Below, in pieces: positions 44,150 to 53,145 of a DNA stretch of 64,000 bases. A program made the position numbers and the translations under genes. The notes beneath the pieces are model-generated. The model saw only the letters and a list, made by a program, of their open reading frames with translations, was not told the DNA's origin and ran no database searches. The stretch comes from JAJXZJ01 sp050012855 (GTDB lineage Bacteria; Verrucomicrobiota; Verrucomicrobiia; Limisphaerales; J093), in contig JBEKGJ010000002.1 of NCBI GenBank assembly GCA_050012855.1, positions 124,001 to 188,000 on the forward strand, written 5' to 3'. Each line of letters begins with the position of its first letter. Position 1 is the stretch's first letter.

Positions 44150-46255
44150 ATGCCTATGCTTGAGTCCTTGCTCTATCCACAAACCGTGGCGGTGATCGGC
44201 GCGTCGCGGAATCCGGAGAAGGTCGGCTACGCCTTCATGCACAACCTCACCCGGATCGGTTTCCCCGGCACCATCGTCCCCGTCAACCTCGAGGCCCCCG
44301 AAATTCTCGGCGTCAAATGCTACAAGAGCCTGGACGAATTCCCCGGCAAGATTGACCTGAGCGTCATCGTCGTCGCTGCGAAATACGTCAAGGAGGCCGT
44401 GCGGAATTCGATCAAGGCCGGCGCGAAAACCGTCATCGTCGTCACCGCCGGTTTCAAGGAGGTTTCCGCCCAGGGCGCCGAAGCCGAGCAGGAATTGGTG
44501 GAAATCTGTTACGCCAGCGGCGCGCGGTTGATGGGCCCCAACTGTCTCGGCGTCCTCAACACCCACGCCCGCCTCAACGCGACGTTCGCGCCCTCCGTGC
44601 CGCCGTCCGGCTCGATTTCCGTGATCTCGCAGTCGGGCGCCCTCTGCGTCGCGATCCTTGACTGGGCCGCCAGCCAGAAGCTGGGCCTGGGCAAGGTCAT
44701 CAGCTTCGGCAACAAGGCCGACCTGAACGAGGTGGATTTCATCCAGGCGCTCGCGGAGGATCCGGAAACCAAAGTCATCGCCGGCTACCTGGAGAGCATC
44801 AAGGAAGGCGACAAATTCCTGCGCGTCGCCGCGCAGGCGGCCGGCGTCAAACCGGTGGTCATCCTCAAGGTCGGCATCACCCAGGCGGGCGCCAGGGCCG
44901 CCTCCTCGCACACCGGCAGCCTGGCGGGAGCCGACATTGCCTACGGCGCCGCCTTCAAACGCTCCGGCGTCATCCGCGCGGAGAACTTCGAGGCGCTCTT
45001 CGATTACGCCCTGGCCTTCGCCACCCAGCCGCTGCCCGCCGGCGAACGGGTCGCCGTCATCACCAACGCCGGCGGTCCCGGCATCATGGCGGCCGATGCC
45101 GCCGAGACAATGGGCCTGAAAATGGTTTCGCCCAGCGAGGAGAGCAAAACGAAACTCCGCGCCGTGCTGCCGCCCACCGCCGCGTTCGGCAATCCTGTGG
45201 ACGTCATCGGGGACGCCGAGCCGGATCGCTACATCAAGGCGCTCGAAATCCTCCAGGCGGACGCGAACATTGACGCCATCGTCGTGGTCGCCACGCCGCA
45301 GAACATGACGCGGCCGCTGGAACTGGCGGAGAAGCTCGCGCAGGTGCACGACCGGCGGAAGCCGCTGCTGACCGCGTTCATGGGCGGCGAGGAAGTCGTG
45401 GCGGCGAAGGCGAAGCTGATGGAACTGGGCATTCCGAATTACCCGTCGCCGGACCGCGCGGTCGGCGCGTTGCGGGCCATGTGCGATTACGCCGCCTGGC
45501 GCGGGCGCCCGCCCCGCATCGTCAGCCGCTACCCGGTCAACCATCGCCGCGTCAATCGCGTCATCCAGTGGCATGTCCGCAGCCACAACCCGCGCGTCGG
45601 CGAGGTCGAGGCCAAGGACATCCTGCGCGCCTACGACTTCACCATCCTGCCCGGCGGGCTGGCCACCGACGCGGACGGCGCCATTGAAATTGCCGACCGC
45701 ATCAGCTACCCCGTCGTGCTCAAGATCTCCTCCCCCGACATCATTCACAAATCGGATGTCGGCGGCGTCCGGATCAACCTGGCCAACGCCGAGCAGGTGC
45801 GCGACGCGTTCGACCTCATGATGCTGCGCGTCCGCAGCCGCACCCCCAACGCCTTCATCCGCGGAGCTTATGTCGAAAAGATGGGCGCCCGCGGCCGCGA
45901 GGTCATCCTCGGCATGACGCGCGACCCGCAGTTTGGCCCGCTGTTGATGTTCGGATTGGGCGGCATTTTCGTGGAGGTGATGAAGGACGTGACGTTCTAC
46001 CTCGCGCCGATTACGCAGGAGGAGGCGATGCAGATGCTCAAGGGCACGCGGTCCTACGCGCTGCTCGAGGGCGCGCGCGGCCAGGCGCCGGTGGACCTCA
46101 ACGCCATCGCCAGCGCCCTCCAGCGCATCAGCCAGCTCGCCACCGATTACCCCGAGGTCCTCGAGCTGGACATCAACCCGTTCATCGTCGGCGAAGTCGG
46201 CGCCGAGGCCTACGCGGCCGACGCCCGCATGACGCTCGCCCTCCCCGGAAAATGA
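44150..46255 (+). CDS. Acyl-CoA synthetase (ADP-forming), fused alpha and beta subunits
   Basis: A 701-residue protein of the NDP-forming acyl-CoA synthetase superfamily. Order: CoA-binding domain (VAVIGASRNPEKVGYAFMHN), succinyl-CoA ligase-like domain with the phosphohistidine candidate H254 in SSHTGSLAG, and a C-terminal ATP-grasp domain (from ~480; YPVVLKISSPDIIHKSDVGG, ELDINPFIV). It would convert acyl-CoA + ADP + Pi to acid + ATP + CoA, or the reverse. It is followed 1 bp later by the CoA-transferase/GNAT gene. Unlike Pat/Pka acetyltransferases it has no GNAT domain of its own. Confidence 0.9.
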   Translation: MPMLESLLYPQTVAVIGASRNPEKVGYAFMHNLTRIGFPGTIVPVNLEAPEILGVKCYKSLDEFPGKIDLSVIVVAAKYVKEAVRNSIKAGAKTVIVVTAGFKEVSAQGAEAEQELVEICYASGARLMGPNCLGVLNTHARLNATFAPSVPPSGSISVISQSGALCVAILDWAASQKLGLGKVISFGNKADLNEVDFIQALAEDPETKVIAGYLESIKEGDKFLRVAAQAAGVKPVVILKVGITQAGARAASSHTGSLAGADIAYGAAFKRSGVIRAENFEALFDYALAFATQPLPAGERVAVITNAGGPGIMAADAAETMGLKMVSPSEESKTKLRAVLPPTAAFGNPVDVIGDAEPDRYIKALEILQADANIDAIVVVATPQNMTRPLELAEKLAQVHDRRKPLLTAFMGGEEVVAAKAKLMELGIPNYPSPDRAVGALRAMCDYAAWRGRPPRIVSRYPVNHRRVNRVIQWHVRSHNPRVGEVEAKDILRAYDFTILPGGLATDADGAIEIADRISYPVVLKISSPDIIHKSDVGGVRINLANAEQVRDAFDLMMLRVRSRTPNAFIRGAYVEKMGARGREVILGMTRDPQFGPLLMFGLGGIFVEVMKDVTFYLAPITQEEAMQMLKGTRSYALLEGARGQAPVDLNAIASALQRISQLATDYPEVLELDINPFIVGEVGAEAYAADARMTLALPGK

Positions 46256-46256
46256 C

Positions 46257-48134
46257 ATGAGCACCGCGCGAATCGCCTACGACCCGGCCTGGCAGGAAAA
46301 GTACCGGTCCATGATCGCCACGCCCGCCGAGGCCGTGGCCCGCCTGAAACCCGGCCAGCGCATTTTCATCGGCACCGGTTGCGCGCAGCCGCTCCAGCTC
46401 GTCAACGCCCTCGCCGCGCGCGCCGCGGAGCTGCCCGACACCGAGATCGTTCACCTGCTCACCTTCGGCGACGCCCCCTACGCCCGGCGCGAGCTGACCC
46501 AGTTCTTCCGCGTCAACAGCTTCTTCATCGCCGACAACGTGCGCGAGATCATCAGCGAGGGACTGGGCGATTACACGCCGATGTTCCTCTCGGAAATTCC
46601 GCGCCTGTTCAAGTCGGGCCAGATGCCGCTGGACGCCGCGCTGGTCGAGGTTTCCCCGCCCGACGAACGCGGCATGTGCAGCCTTGGTGTGTCGGTGGAC
46701 ATCGTGAAGAGCGCCGTGGAAAATGCCGCGCTCGTCCTCGCCCAGGTCAACCCGCGCATGCCCCGCACCCACGGCAATTCGCTCGTCCACGTCTTCGACC
46801 TCGACGTGCTCGTGCCGGTCGAGGACGCCATCATCGAGGTGCCGCCCGCCGAGGTGACGCCGGAGACGCAGCAGTTGGCGGAGAACCTGGCCGCACTGAT
46901 TGACGACGGCTCCACCATCCAGATCGGCATCGGCAAAATCCCGCAGGCGCTGCTCGGCCACCTCAAGCAGAAGAAGGACCTCGGCATCCACACCGAGATG
47001 ATCACCGACGGCTACGTGGACTTGATCCAGTCCGGCGCCGTCACCGGCGCGCGCAAGACCCTCGATCGCGGCAAAATCGTCGCCAGCTTCGCCATCGGCA
47101 CGCGCAAGCTCTACGATTTCATTGACGACAACCCGCAGTTCGCGTTCCACCCCACCGAGTACGTCAACGACGTCACCGTGATCAGCGCGCAACACCGGAT
47201 GGTGGCGGTCAACACCGCCCTCGAGGTGGACCTCACCGGCCAGATTTGCGCCGACTCGCTCGGCCGCCAGTTCTTCTCCGGCGTCGGCGGGCAGGTGGAT
47301 TTCAACCGCGGCGCCTCGCGCGCGCCCGGCGGCAAGGCGATCATCGCCCTGCCTTCGACCGCGCAAAACGGCGCGGTGTCCCGCATCGTCACCCACCTCA
47401 TGCCCGGCGCCGGCGTGGTGACCACCCGGGCCGCCGTCCACTACGTCGTCACCGAGTACGGCGTCGCCTACCTCCACGGCAAGAGCATCCAGGAACGCGC
47501 CCTGGCGCTGATCAGCATTGCCCACCCCAACTTCCGCGCGCCGCTCCTGCGCGAGGCCATCGCCGCCAAGTTCCTCTCCACCGCGATGGCGGACATGGCG
47601 GGCAAAATCATCGTCGGCCCCAAGGAACTCCGCACCACCGTCCTGCTCCCCGACGGCACGCAAATCCAATTCCGGCCCATCGAGCCGACCGACGAACCGC
47701 GGATGCGCGATTTGTTCTACGCCCTCTCGCAGCAGACCATTTACTACCGGTTCATGAGCTTCCGGAAGGTCATTCCGCGGAAGGAAATCCAGGAGTTCGT
47801 CTATATTGACCACCGCAATGACGTCACCCTGGTGGCGACCATGCCCAGCGCCGCCGGCGACGAGATCATCGCCGTGGGCAGTTACTACCTCGACTCGAAG
47901 ACGAACGTCGCCGAGGTGGCGTTCGTGGTGCGGGACGAATGGCAGAACCGGGGCCTGGGCACCCAACTGCTCGCCTACCTGATGCGCATCGCCCGGCGCA
48001 ACGGCATCCGCGGTTTCACGGCCGAGGTGCTCACGGACAACAAGGCGATGCAGGCGGTGTTCAACAAGAGCAATTGCAAGCTGCAGACCCGGTTCGCCGG
48101 CAACGTCATCAGCTTCGAACTCGCCTTCACCTGA
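46257..48134 (+). CDS. Acetyl-CoA hydrolase/transferase fused to a GNAT acetyltransferase
   Basis: A 625-residue fusion. Residues ~1-440 form an acetyl-CoA hydrolase/4-hydroxybutyrate CoA-transferase: KPGQRIFIGTGCAQPL, GIGKIPQALLGHL, the likely catalytic E247 in GIHTEMITDGYVDL, and VTEYGVAYLHGKS. Residues ~465-625 form a GNAT domain (IQFRPIEPTDEPRMRDLFY; acetyl-CoA loop WQNRGLGTQLLAYL). It is coupled to the ADP-forming synthetase gene. The GNAT domain resembles that of Pat-type enzymes and may acetylate an acyl-CoA synthetase lysine; this is inference. Confidence 0.9.
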   Translation: MSTARIAYDPAWQEKYRSMIATPAEAVARLKPGQRIFIGTGCAQPLQLVNALAARAAELPDTEIVHLLTFGDAPYARRELTQFFRVNSFFIADNVREIISEGLGDYTPMFLSEIPRLFKSGQMPLDAALVEVSPPDERGMCSLGVSVDIVKSAVENAALVLAQVNPRMPRTHGNSLVHVFDLDVLVPVEDAIIEVPPAEVTPETQQLAENLAALIDDGSTIQIGIGKIPQALLGHLKQKKDLGIHTEMITDGYVDLIQSGAVTGARKTLDRGKIVASFAIGTRKLYDFIDDNPQFAFHPTEYVNDVTVISAQHRMVAVNTALEVDLTGQICADSLGRQFFSGVGGQVDFNRGASRAPGGKAIIALPSTAQNGAVSRIVTHLMPGAGVVTTRAAVHYVVTEYGVAYLHGKSIQERALALISIAHPNFRAPLLREAIAAKFLSTAMADMAGKIIVGPKELRTTVLLPDGTQIQFRPIEPTDEPRMRDLFYALSQQTIYYRFMSFRKVIPRKEIQEFVYIDHRNDVTLVATMPSAAGDEIIAVGSYYLDSKTNVAEVAFVVRDEWQNRGLGTQLLAYLMRIARRNGIRGFTAEVLTDNKAMQAVFNKSNCKLQTRFAGNVISFELAFT

Positions 48135-48192
48135 GCGCCTGTAGATGTCAGCGATCTTGTGTCAATTGTGAGACCCCTTCATGGGATAGCCT

Positions 48193-48825
48193 CTAACCCT
48201 CTGAGCCCTCATCTCCCTCCTCTGAAGGATCACCTGGCTCTGGGTCAGCGGGATCACCCTCATGTGGGATACCAGGGTCACCATGCTCTGGTGGAACTGG
48301 AAACGGGGGAGGAGGCTGATGATCCCGCTTCCATTCCTCCTGCCATTGGTTAACGTCTCGTTCCAATTGGTTAACGTCCTGTTGGAGTGTTTGGATCAAC
48401 TGTACCACGTCATTGCCGGTCACACTTAACTTCCCCGAAATGTTCAGGTCGCCGGTAATGGCCACGCTGCCTTGGAAACTTCCCGCCAGGCCCGTGCCAA
48501 AACTCCGTCCTAGGATAGCGGTTCCGCTTGCAGTCTCACCGCGGACTCCGATTCCGCCTCCGTTTTGACTGAAGCCAAACACCCCCGTGGAAAACGGAAA
48601 ATCTGTGGTCGTTACCCCGGTAACGCCCTGCTTATCGCTCTCACCATACACGCCGGCATGTTCGCGGAATACCGGGTCTTCCCCACCCAACCTGCCAACA
48701 GCATTGGTTGCCGTGTTCAGACCGGTGACGCCACACTGTACGGGATTATTTCCTATTTTTGTGAAACCAAACCGGGAGTTCGGATCTAGAGTCCCGTCAG
48801 GCGCAAAGATGGGAGGGGGAGGCAT
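48193..48825 (-). CDS. Fibre-like repeat protein with acidic Pro/Gly tail
   Basis: A 210-residue protein. Residues ~25-130 have repeating Gly-x-x-Gly turns (GVYGESDKQGVTGV, GVFGFSQNGGGIGVRGET, GTGLAGSFQGSVAITGDLNI) like trimeric phage-tail or collagen-like fibres. They are followed by a short coiled coil (VQLIQTLQQDVNQLERDV) and a tail rich in Pro, Glu, Asp and Gly. No signal peptide is visible. The AAGGA before the ATG is a good ribosome binding site. The sequence is lower in GC than the flanking genes. The family is unknown to me. Confidence 0.7.
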   Translation of the reverse strand: MPPPPIFAPDGTLDPNSRFGFTKIGNNPVQCGVTGLNTATNAVGRLGGEDPVFREHAGVYGESDKQGVTGVTTTDFPFSTGVFGFSQNGGGIGVRGETASGTAILGRSFGTGLAGSFQGSVAITGDLNISGKLSVTGNDVVQLIQTLQQDVNQLERDVNQWQEEWKRDHQPPPPFPVPPEHGDPGIPHEGDPADPEPGDPSEEGDEGSEG

Positions 48826-49318
48826 GATCTATGTCCTTAGATTCTATGTGGTTGCAACGCATCCTCAGTGGTATAGGGCAGCTACCGTAGCTTTTAGGTC
48901 TGCCACCTGCTTTTGTAGCGTCTGTATCTGCTGCATTAAGTCGTTTCCACCTACTATACACGTCCCGGAAACGTTCAGGTCGATGGTAATGGCCACGCTA
49001 CCCTGGAAGCTGCCCGCGAGGCCCGTGCCAAAACTCCGTCCTAGGACAGCGGTTCCGCTCACAGTCTCACCACGCACCCCAATTCCACCTCCGTTTTTAC
49101 TGAAGCCGAACACCCCCGTGGAAAACGGAAAATCTGTGGTCGTTACCCCGGTAACGCCCTGCTTATCGCTCTCACCATACACGCCGGCATGTTCGCGGAA
49201 TACCGGGTCTTCCCCACCCAACCTGCCAACAGCATTGGTTGCCGTGTTCAGACCGGTGACGCCACACTGTACGGGATTATTTCCTATTTTTGTGAAACCA
49301 AACAGGGAGTTCGGATCT
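48580..49318. repeat. Direct repeat shared by the two fibre-like genes (48580-48787 and 49111-49318)
   Basis: About 208 bp are identical in the two copies except for one base (CCGG against CAGG near the end), while the flanks have diverged more. This patch of near-identity fits recent gene conversion. Confidence 0.85.
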
Positions 49319-49371
49319 AGGGAGGTCGGATTTGGAATCACGTCAGGCGCAAAGATGGGAGGGGGAGGCAT
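48865..49371 (-). CDS. Fibre-like repeat protein, tandem paralogue
   Basis: A 168-residue paralogue lying 39 bp upstream of the other copy. The first ~140 residues are nearly the same, with a short extra NPTSL-type insertion near the start. The C-terminus differs: a coiled coil (QIQTLQKQVADLKATVAAL) with no acidic tail. The two probably form trimers or co-assemble. Recent duplication with replacement of the 3' end is clear at DNA level. Confidence 0.7.
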   Translation of the reverse strand: MPPPPIFAPDVIPNPTSLDPNSLFGFTKIGNNPVQCGVTGLNTATNAVGRLGGEDPVFREHAGVYGESDKQGVTGVTTTDFPFSTGVFGFSKNGGGIGVRGETVSGTAVLGRSFGTGLAGSFQGSVAITIDLNVSGTCIVGGNDLMQQIQTLQKQVADLKATVAALYH

Positions 49372-49721
49372 GGTATTAGCTCTTGGTCAGAGGTTGCGAC
49401 TTGGTTGTTTTAATAATGCCAAGTATTACCAACCGCACTACCATGCGTCAATAGATTTTTTACTATTACGTCCTATCACTGTACGCGGCAGACACCATCA
49501 GATGCACTGAACTTGCCAAAAGGCTAGAACCTATCCCAAAACGTCGTTCATCAAGGGCTCGGCTCTAGAAGGGGTCGGTTCTTACAATTGACAATTTCGG
49601 CCTGAACCCATCCAGGCTCGGCAAAAGGCGTTTGCGGGCAAGGCTGCGGGTGCGACTTTCCGACCGAGTGTCCAGGCGAATGAGCTTGCGAGAGAGGGCA
49701 AGGCGGGGGAAATTCCCACGC
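49372..49721. other. AT-richer intergenic region containing a terminal repeat copy
   Basis: It holds the presumed promoter of the fibre-like genes (AT-rich near 49450-49475) and, from 49571, GGGGTCGGTTCTT, the left copy of the repeat that also closes the toxin-antitoxin segment. No gene is supported. Confidence 0.5.
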
Positions 49722-49994
49722 ATGACTGTTGTGAAGACGGACCAGCGGCGGCGCGTCACGCTGCCCGACGCCGGCAGCGGGTGGGTTTTCCACGTAACCC
49801 GGCCAACCCCGAAGAGCTACCTCCTGACCTTCATCGAGGAGCCGGAGCAAGCGGACATCGTGCCCTCGATTTTTGAGGGGCTCCGGCGGCCGACAAAGGC
49901 CGAGATCGCCCTCGCCTTCGGGCCCAACGCAGAGTTTGATGCGCTCGAAGCGGCGATGGCAAAGCACCCCTACATTCCGGAGGAGCCGGAGTGA
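49722..49994 (+). CDS. Putative AbrB-like antitoxin
   Basis: A 90-residue protein starting MTVVKTDQRRRVTLPDAGSG, which resembles the DNA-binding hairpin of AbrB/MazE-type antitoxins (the RVTLP strand). The C-terminal half is acidic and probably binds the toxin. GGGGGA upstream of ATG 49722 supports this start over the longer frame from 49632. It overlaps the toxin ATG by 4 bp. Confidence 0.6.
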   Translation: MTVVKTDQRRRVTLPDAGSGWVFHVTRPTPKSYLLTFIEEPEQADIVPSIFEGLRRPTKAEIALAFGPNAEFDALEAAMAKHPYIPEEPE

Positions 49995-50317
49995 AGGCCT
50001 GGGACATCTACAGTTACCAGCCAGCCGGCTGGAATGAACCGCATCCCGCCGTGCTGATATCCCACCCCCAACGCGTCGCCAACAAACCGGACATCGAACT
50101 GCTGATGTGCGCGTCGCATCGGGCATCGCGCAGCGCAAGGCCCGGGGAGGTCATCCTCGACGAGGCTGACGGACTTGACTGGCCGACGTTGTGCAAGTGC
50201 GATCTTATCCACACGGCCGCAAAATCCGACCTGAAACAGCGGCGCGGCCATGTGGGCCGCGAACGACGCCAGGAGATCATCCGGCAGATCATCACGTGGC
50301 ATGATTGGCTCACTTGA
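49991..50317 (+). CDS. PemK/MazF-like toxin
   Basis: A 108-residue protein. WDIYSYQPAGWNEPHPAVLI is the N-terminal strand pair of MazF-like ribonucleases, and EVILDEADGLDWPTLCKCDL followed by KQRRGHV is the later core. Such toxins cleave mRNA. The ATG overlaps the antitoxin gene, the usual order for these modules. The family match is by pattern only. Confidence 0.65.
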   Translation: MKAWDIYSYQPAGWNEPHPAVLISHPQRVANKPDIELLMCASHRASRSARPGEVILDEADGLDWPTLCKCDLIHTAAKSDLKQRRGHVGRERRQEIIRQIITWHDWLT

Positions 50318-50539
50318 GCCGCAAGGGGTCAGCAAGGGGTCTTGATAATGGACAATGTCCCCTTCTTTCGCCGGCGGTGTAGGGACTGGTGACTCGGCAC
50401 CCGGCTGCTCGGCCATGACGGGAGAGCGGCTGGAAACGAGTTAGTGTCCATTATCAAGAACCGACCCCATTGCCGTTCGGCCGTCGGGTCAACAGTGACC
50501 GCCGCCGAACGGCTCACAGCGCCTCGCTGGCAGGATGAG

Positions 50540-50938
50540 TCAGGGTTCGCCGGTTCGAACCGCCTTGGGATCCCCCACGTGGCGGTAGGAACTGTGTCCG
50601 GTGGACTTTCGGGCGCGAGGCAGCGGCAGTTTCTCGACGCGCTCCTGCCATTCAATGCACTCCAGCTCCAACCGGATTTCAAAGTCGGCATCGGGCGATT
50701 CCAACGGACGCATGGCGGCAACGTCGGCGTCGGTCAGCTCGAAGTGGCTCAGACAGCGGCGTCCCTGGGTCAGCGGCGTCTCTGCCGTGATGCTGACCCC
50801 GAAGGCCGTGAGCTTGCACGTTCCCAGCACACTGGACCGGAAGATGCCGCGCCGATGGAGATTCACCCTCACGCGCTTGCCCGCGAACGGCGCGTTGGAC
50901 GAACGCAGATCCTTCAACTTGTGCGATTCCGATATCAT
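50540..50938 (-). CDS. Hypothetical protein, possible PilZ-like domain
   Basis: A 132-residue protein beginning MISESHKLKDLR. The section GTCKLTAFGVSITAETPLTQ followed by LSHFELTDAD and IRLELECIEW has the beta-strand order of PilZ domains, but the RxxxR and (D/N)xSxxG c-di-GMP signatures are not clear. A basic N-terminal half contrasts with a proline-rich end. Its identity is tentative. Confidence 0.45.
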   Translation of the reverse strand: MISESHKLKDLRSSNAPFAGKRVRVNLHRRGIFRSSVLGTCKLTAFGVSITAETPLTQGRRCLSHFELTDADVAAMRPLESPDADFEIRLELECIEWQERVEKLPLPRARKSTGHSSYRHVGDPKAVRTGEP

Positions 50939-51124
50939 AACGTCAATTTCCGGCGTCGGTTAAAAAGCAACCCAGTCCCGTTGACCCGGCGGCTGACCAC
51001 CGCCGAGCCGGACCAACATGCCTTAAAACCTAAGTTCTGCAAATGGAATACATTAAAAAACTAAGTTGTCAAACCGATGCGCCGCCGCCTTGCCAGCGCC
51101 GCCGGGCGGGCTAGATTAACCGCC

Positions 51125-52144
51125 ATGAACCCGCCTGAATCTGCCCGCACGTGGACGACCCCGGCGTTGCTTGCCCTCGGACGCGGCTATCAGGCCGCGG
51201 CCGTCCTGCTGGCCGCCGCCGAGCTGGACCTCTTCACCGCGCTCGCCGCCGAACCCCTCACCGCGACCGAGGTCGCCGCCCGCCGGGCCTGCGATGTTCG
51301 CGCCACGGCCATGCTGCTGGACGCCCTGGCCGCCCTGGGTCTGATGTGGAAGAACGGTGACCGCTATGCTGTGCCGGACTCCCTCGTGGATGCACTTGCC
51401 ACCGACGGCAGGCACAGCCTCCTGGCCATCACCCGGCACCAGGCCAATTGCCTCCGCCGTTGGGCCCAGCTTGCCAGCGTGGTGAAAACCGGCCGGCCGG
51501 CGGAACCTGCGCCCAGCGTGCGTGGCGAGGAGGACGACGAAGCCTCGTTCATCGAGGGCATGCACAATCTCGCTGCGCCCCAGGCGGACAGCGTGATCCA
51601 GGGCCTGCAACCGCTGGAGTTCACCCATGTGCTCGACGTCGGCGGAGCCACCGGGACGTGGACCATCGCCTTCCTGCGCGCCTGTCCGTCCGCACGGGCA
51701 ACGCTGTTCGACCGGCCGTCCGTCATCCCGATGGCGCAACGTCGGCTGGGCGCAGCGGGTTTGGCGGACCGGGTCCGCTGCGTGGGGGGTGATTTTCTGA
51801 GCGACCCGCTACCGGCGGGGGCGGATCTGGCCTGGGTGAGCGCGATCGTTCACCAGAATTCACGGGTCCAGAATCGCGCGTTGTTCGGCCGCGCCCTGGC
51901 CGCCCTGGTTCCCGGCGGACGCATCGCCATCCGCGACCTCGTGATGGATCCGGGCCGAACCCAACCGACGGCGGGTGCGTTGTTCGCGATCAACATGCTG
52001 GTGGCCACCGAGGGAGGAGGCACGTTCACGCTCGCGGAACTGCGCGAGGATCTGGAAACGGCGGGGTTCGTCGGCGCGGAGCTGGCCGGTCACGACGAAG
52101 GCATGAATTCGCTGGTGGTGGCGCGCAAACCAGGAGCGGTTTGA
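51125..52144 (+). CDS. O-methyltransferase (dimerisation plus SAM domain)
   Basis: A 339-residue protein of the plant caffeate/ASMT-like O-methyltransferase type. An N-terminal winged-helix dimerisation domain (LLAAAELDLFTALAAEPLTA, TAMLLDALAALGLM) precedes the SAM domain with VLDVGGATGTWTIAFLRACP and RVRCVGGDFLSDPLP. The catalytic His equivalent may be the H in SAIVHQNS. It is convergent with the lipid operon. The substrate is unknown. Confidence 0.85.
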   Translation: MNPPESARTWTTPALLALGRGYQAAAVLLAAAELDLFTALAAEPLTATEVAARRACDVRATAMLLDALAALGLMWKNGDRYAVPDSLVDALATDGRHSLLAITRHQANCLRRWAQLASVVKTGRPAEPAPSVRGEEDDEASFIEGMHNLAAPQADSVIQGLQPLEFTHVLDVGGATGTWTIAFLRACPSARATLFDRPSVIPMAQRRLGAAGLADRVRCVGGDFLSDPLPAGADLAWVSAIVHQNSRVQNRALFGRALAALVPGGRIAIRDLVMDPGRTQPTAGALFAINMLVATEGGGTFTLAELREDLETAGFVGAELAGHDEGMNSLVVARKPGAV

Positions 52145-52164
52145 GCCCGCGACGCGGCGGAGTT

Positions 52165-53145
52165 TCAACCCGCCGGCCGGCCGGCGGTCGAGCCCCCGCA
52201 CGCGGGAGGTGGGTGGTCGGAGAATCGGCGGTAGAGCCGGTTGCCCAGCGGCAGAAGAAGCGCCGTGGTGAGCGCGCCGGCCGCCACGTCCACGACGTAG
52301 TGGTAGCGGCAATAGACCGTCGCGGTGCAGAGCAACAAGACGATGACCAGGTGGGCCCAGCGGAGGCGGCGCAGGTAGCGGAAGGAGAACCAGACCGTGC
52401 TGATCGCGATGGCGACGTGGCTGCTCGGGAACGCGGCGCCGGGACCCTCAAAATGCTCGTAAACCCAGAGCACCGCGTGACGAAACAGACCGGGCTTGAT
52501 GGCGTCGGGATAGCTCGGCGACACGGCGTAGGCCTGGATTTCATCGGGCAGGCGAAAGCCGTCGATCTCCCGGAAAAACGCCCGCGGTCCCATCACCGGC
52601 AGCGCGATGTAGATCAGGTAACAGACGTAGAAAACGAAGGAGATGACCGAGACATAATGGAAGAACTGCCGCCGGTCGCGCAGGAACAGCGCCAGCCCCA
52701 CCCCCACAATCATGAGGTAGTAGGAGAAATACGCCGCATACATGCTTTCGCTGAACCACAGCCAGGGCAGATGATCCATGAAGGCGATGGACGGCTGAAA
52801 ACCGAACAGGGCCTGATCGGCGGCGATGAAATGGGCGTCGAGGTAATCGGGCACGAACATGCGGTTGAGCGCGCCGGTTTCCCGGTAGAACGCGGTGTAA
52901 AGCAGGACCGGATAAAAATGGCGGAGGAAATCCAGGATGCGGTTGGCCGGACGCATTGCATAGGCCCGGAGGAGCAGGTGAACCAGCACGAGTGCGGCCG
53001 CATGGCCTCCGGCCAGCCAGGGCCAGCCCGGCACGGTCTCGTTCTGAAAACACAGGATCAACCCGCCCACCAGGGCAATGTAAAGCTGCGTGGCGTAATC
53101 AATGAAGACATAGCCCCGGAACCAGCCCCCGGTCTTCACAGCCAT
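52165..53145 (-). CDS. PAP2-family membrane protein, inositol phosphoceramide synthase-like
   Basis: A 326-residue protein with about eight membrane segments. The lipid phosphatase/transferase active site is split: GPGAAFPSSHVAIAISTVWF and CRYHYVVDVAAGALTTAL, giving His and Asp as in Aur1/PAP2_3 enzymes. ATG 53145 is chosen as the family start; it overlaps the upstream SDR gene by 10 bp. With a serine palmitoyltransferase-like gene and an SDR in the same operon, transfer of a phospho-headgroup to ceramide is the likely role. Confidence 0.8.
   Translation of the reverse strand: MAVKTGGWFRGYVFIDYATQLYIALVGGLILCFQNETVPGWPWLAGGHAAALVLVHLLLRAYAMRPANRILDFLRHFYPVLLYTAFYRETGALNRMFVPDYLDAHFIAADQALFGFQPSIAFMDHLPWLWFSESMYAAYFSYYLMIVGVGLALFLRDRRQFFHYVSVISFVFYVCYLIYIALPVMGPRAFFREIDGFRLPDEIQAYAVSPSYPDAIKPGLFRHAVLWVYEHFEGPGAAFPSSHVAIAISTVWFSFRYLRRLRWAHLVIVLLLCTATVYCRYHYVVDVAAGALTTALLLPLGNRLYRRFSDHPPPACGGSTAGRPAG

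Larger units (their letters stand above)
49571..50468. mobile_element. Putative small element carrying a toxin-antitoxin pair between inverted repeats
   Basis: The left end GGGGTCGGTTCTT (49571-49583) recurs inverted at the right end (AAGAACCGACCCC, to 50468). An internal 15-bp perfect inverted pair, TCTTGATAATGGACA (50340-50354) and TGTCCATTATCAAGA (50445-50459), shares the rest of the motif. No transposase lies inside. No target duplication is obvious. Confidence 0.45.

Noticed and set aside
43958..46264. 768-codon open frame on the minus strand opposite the acyl-CoA synthetase gene
   Set aside because: It is a GC-driven antisense shadow; the protein has no family pattern, whereas the plus frame has complete domains.
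48193..49371. The fibre-like genes as further integron cassettes
   Set aside because: Low GC and same orientation fit, but I found no attC-like arms at their ends.
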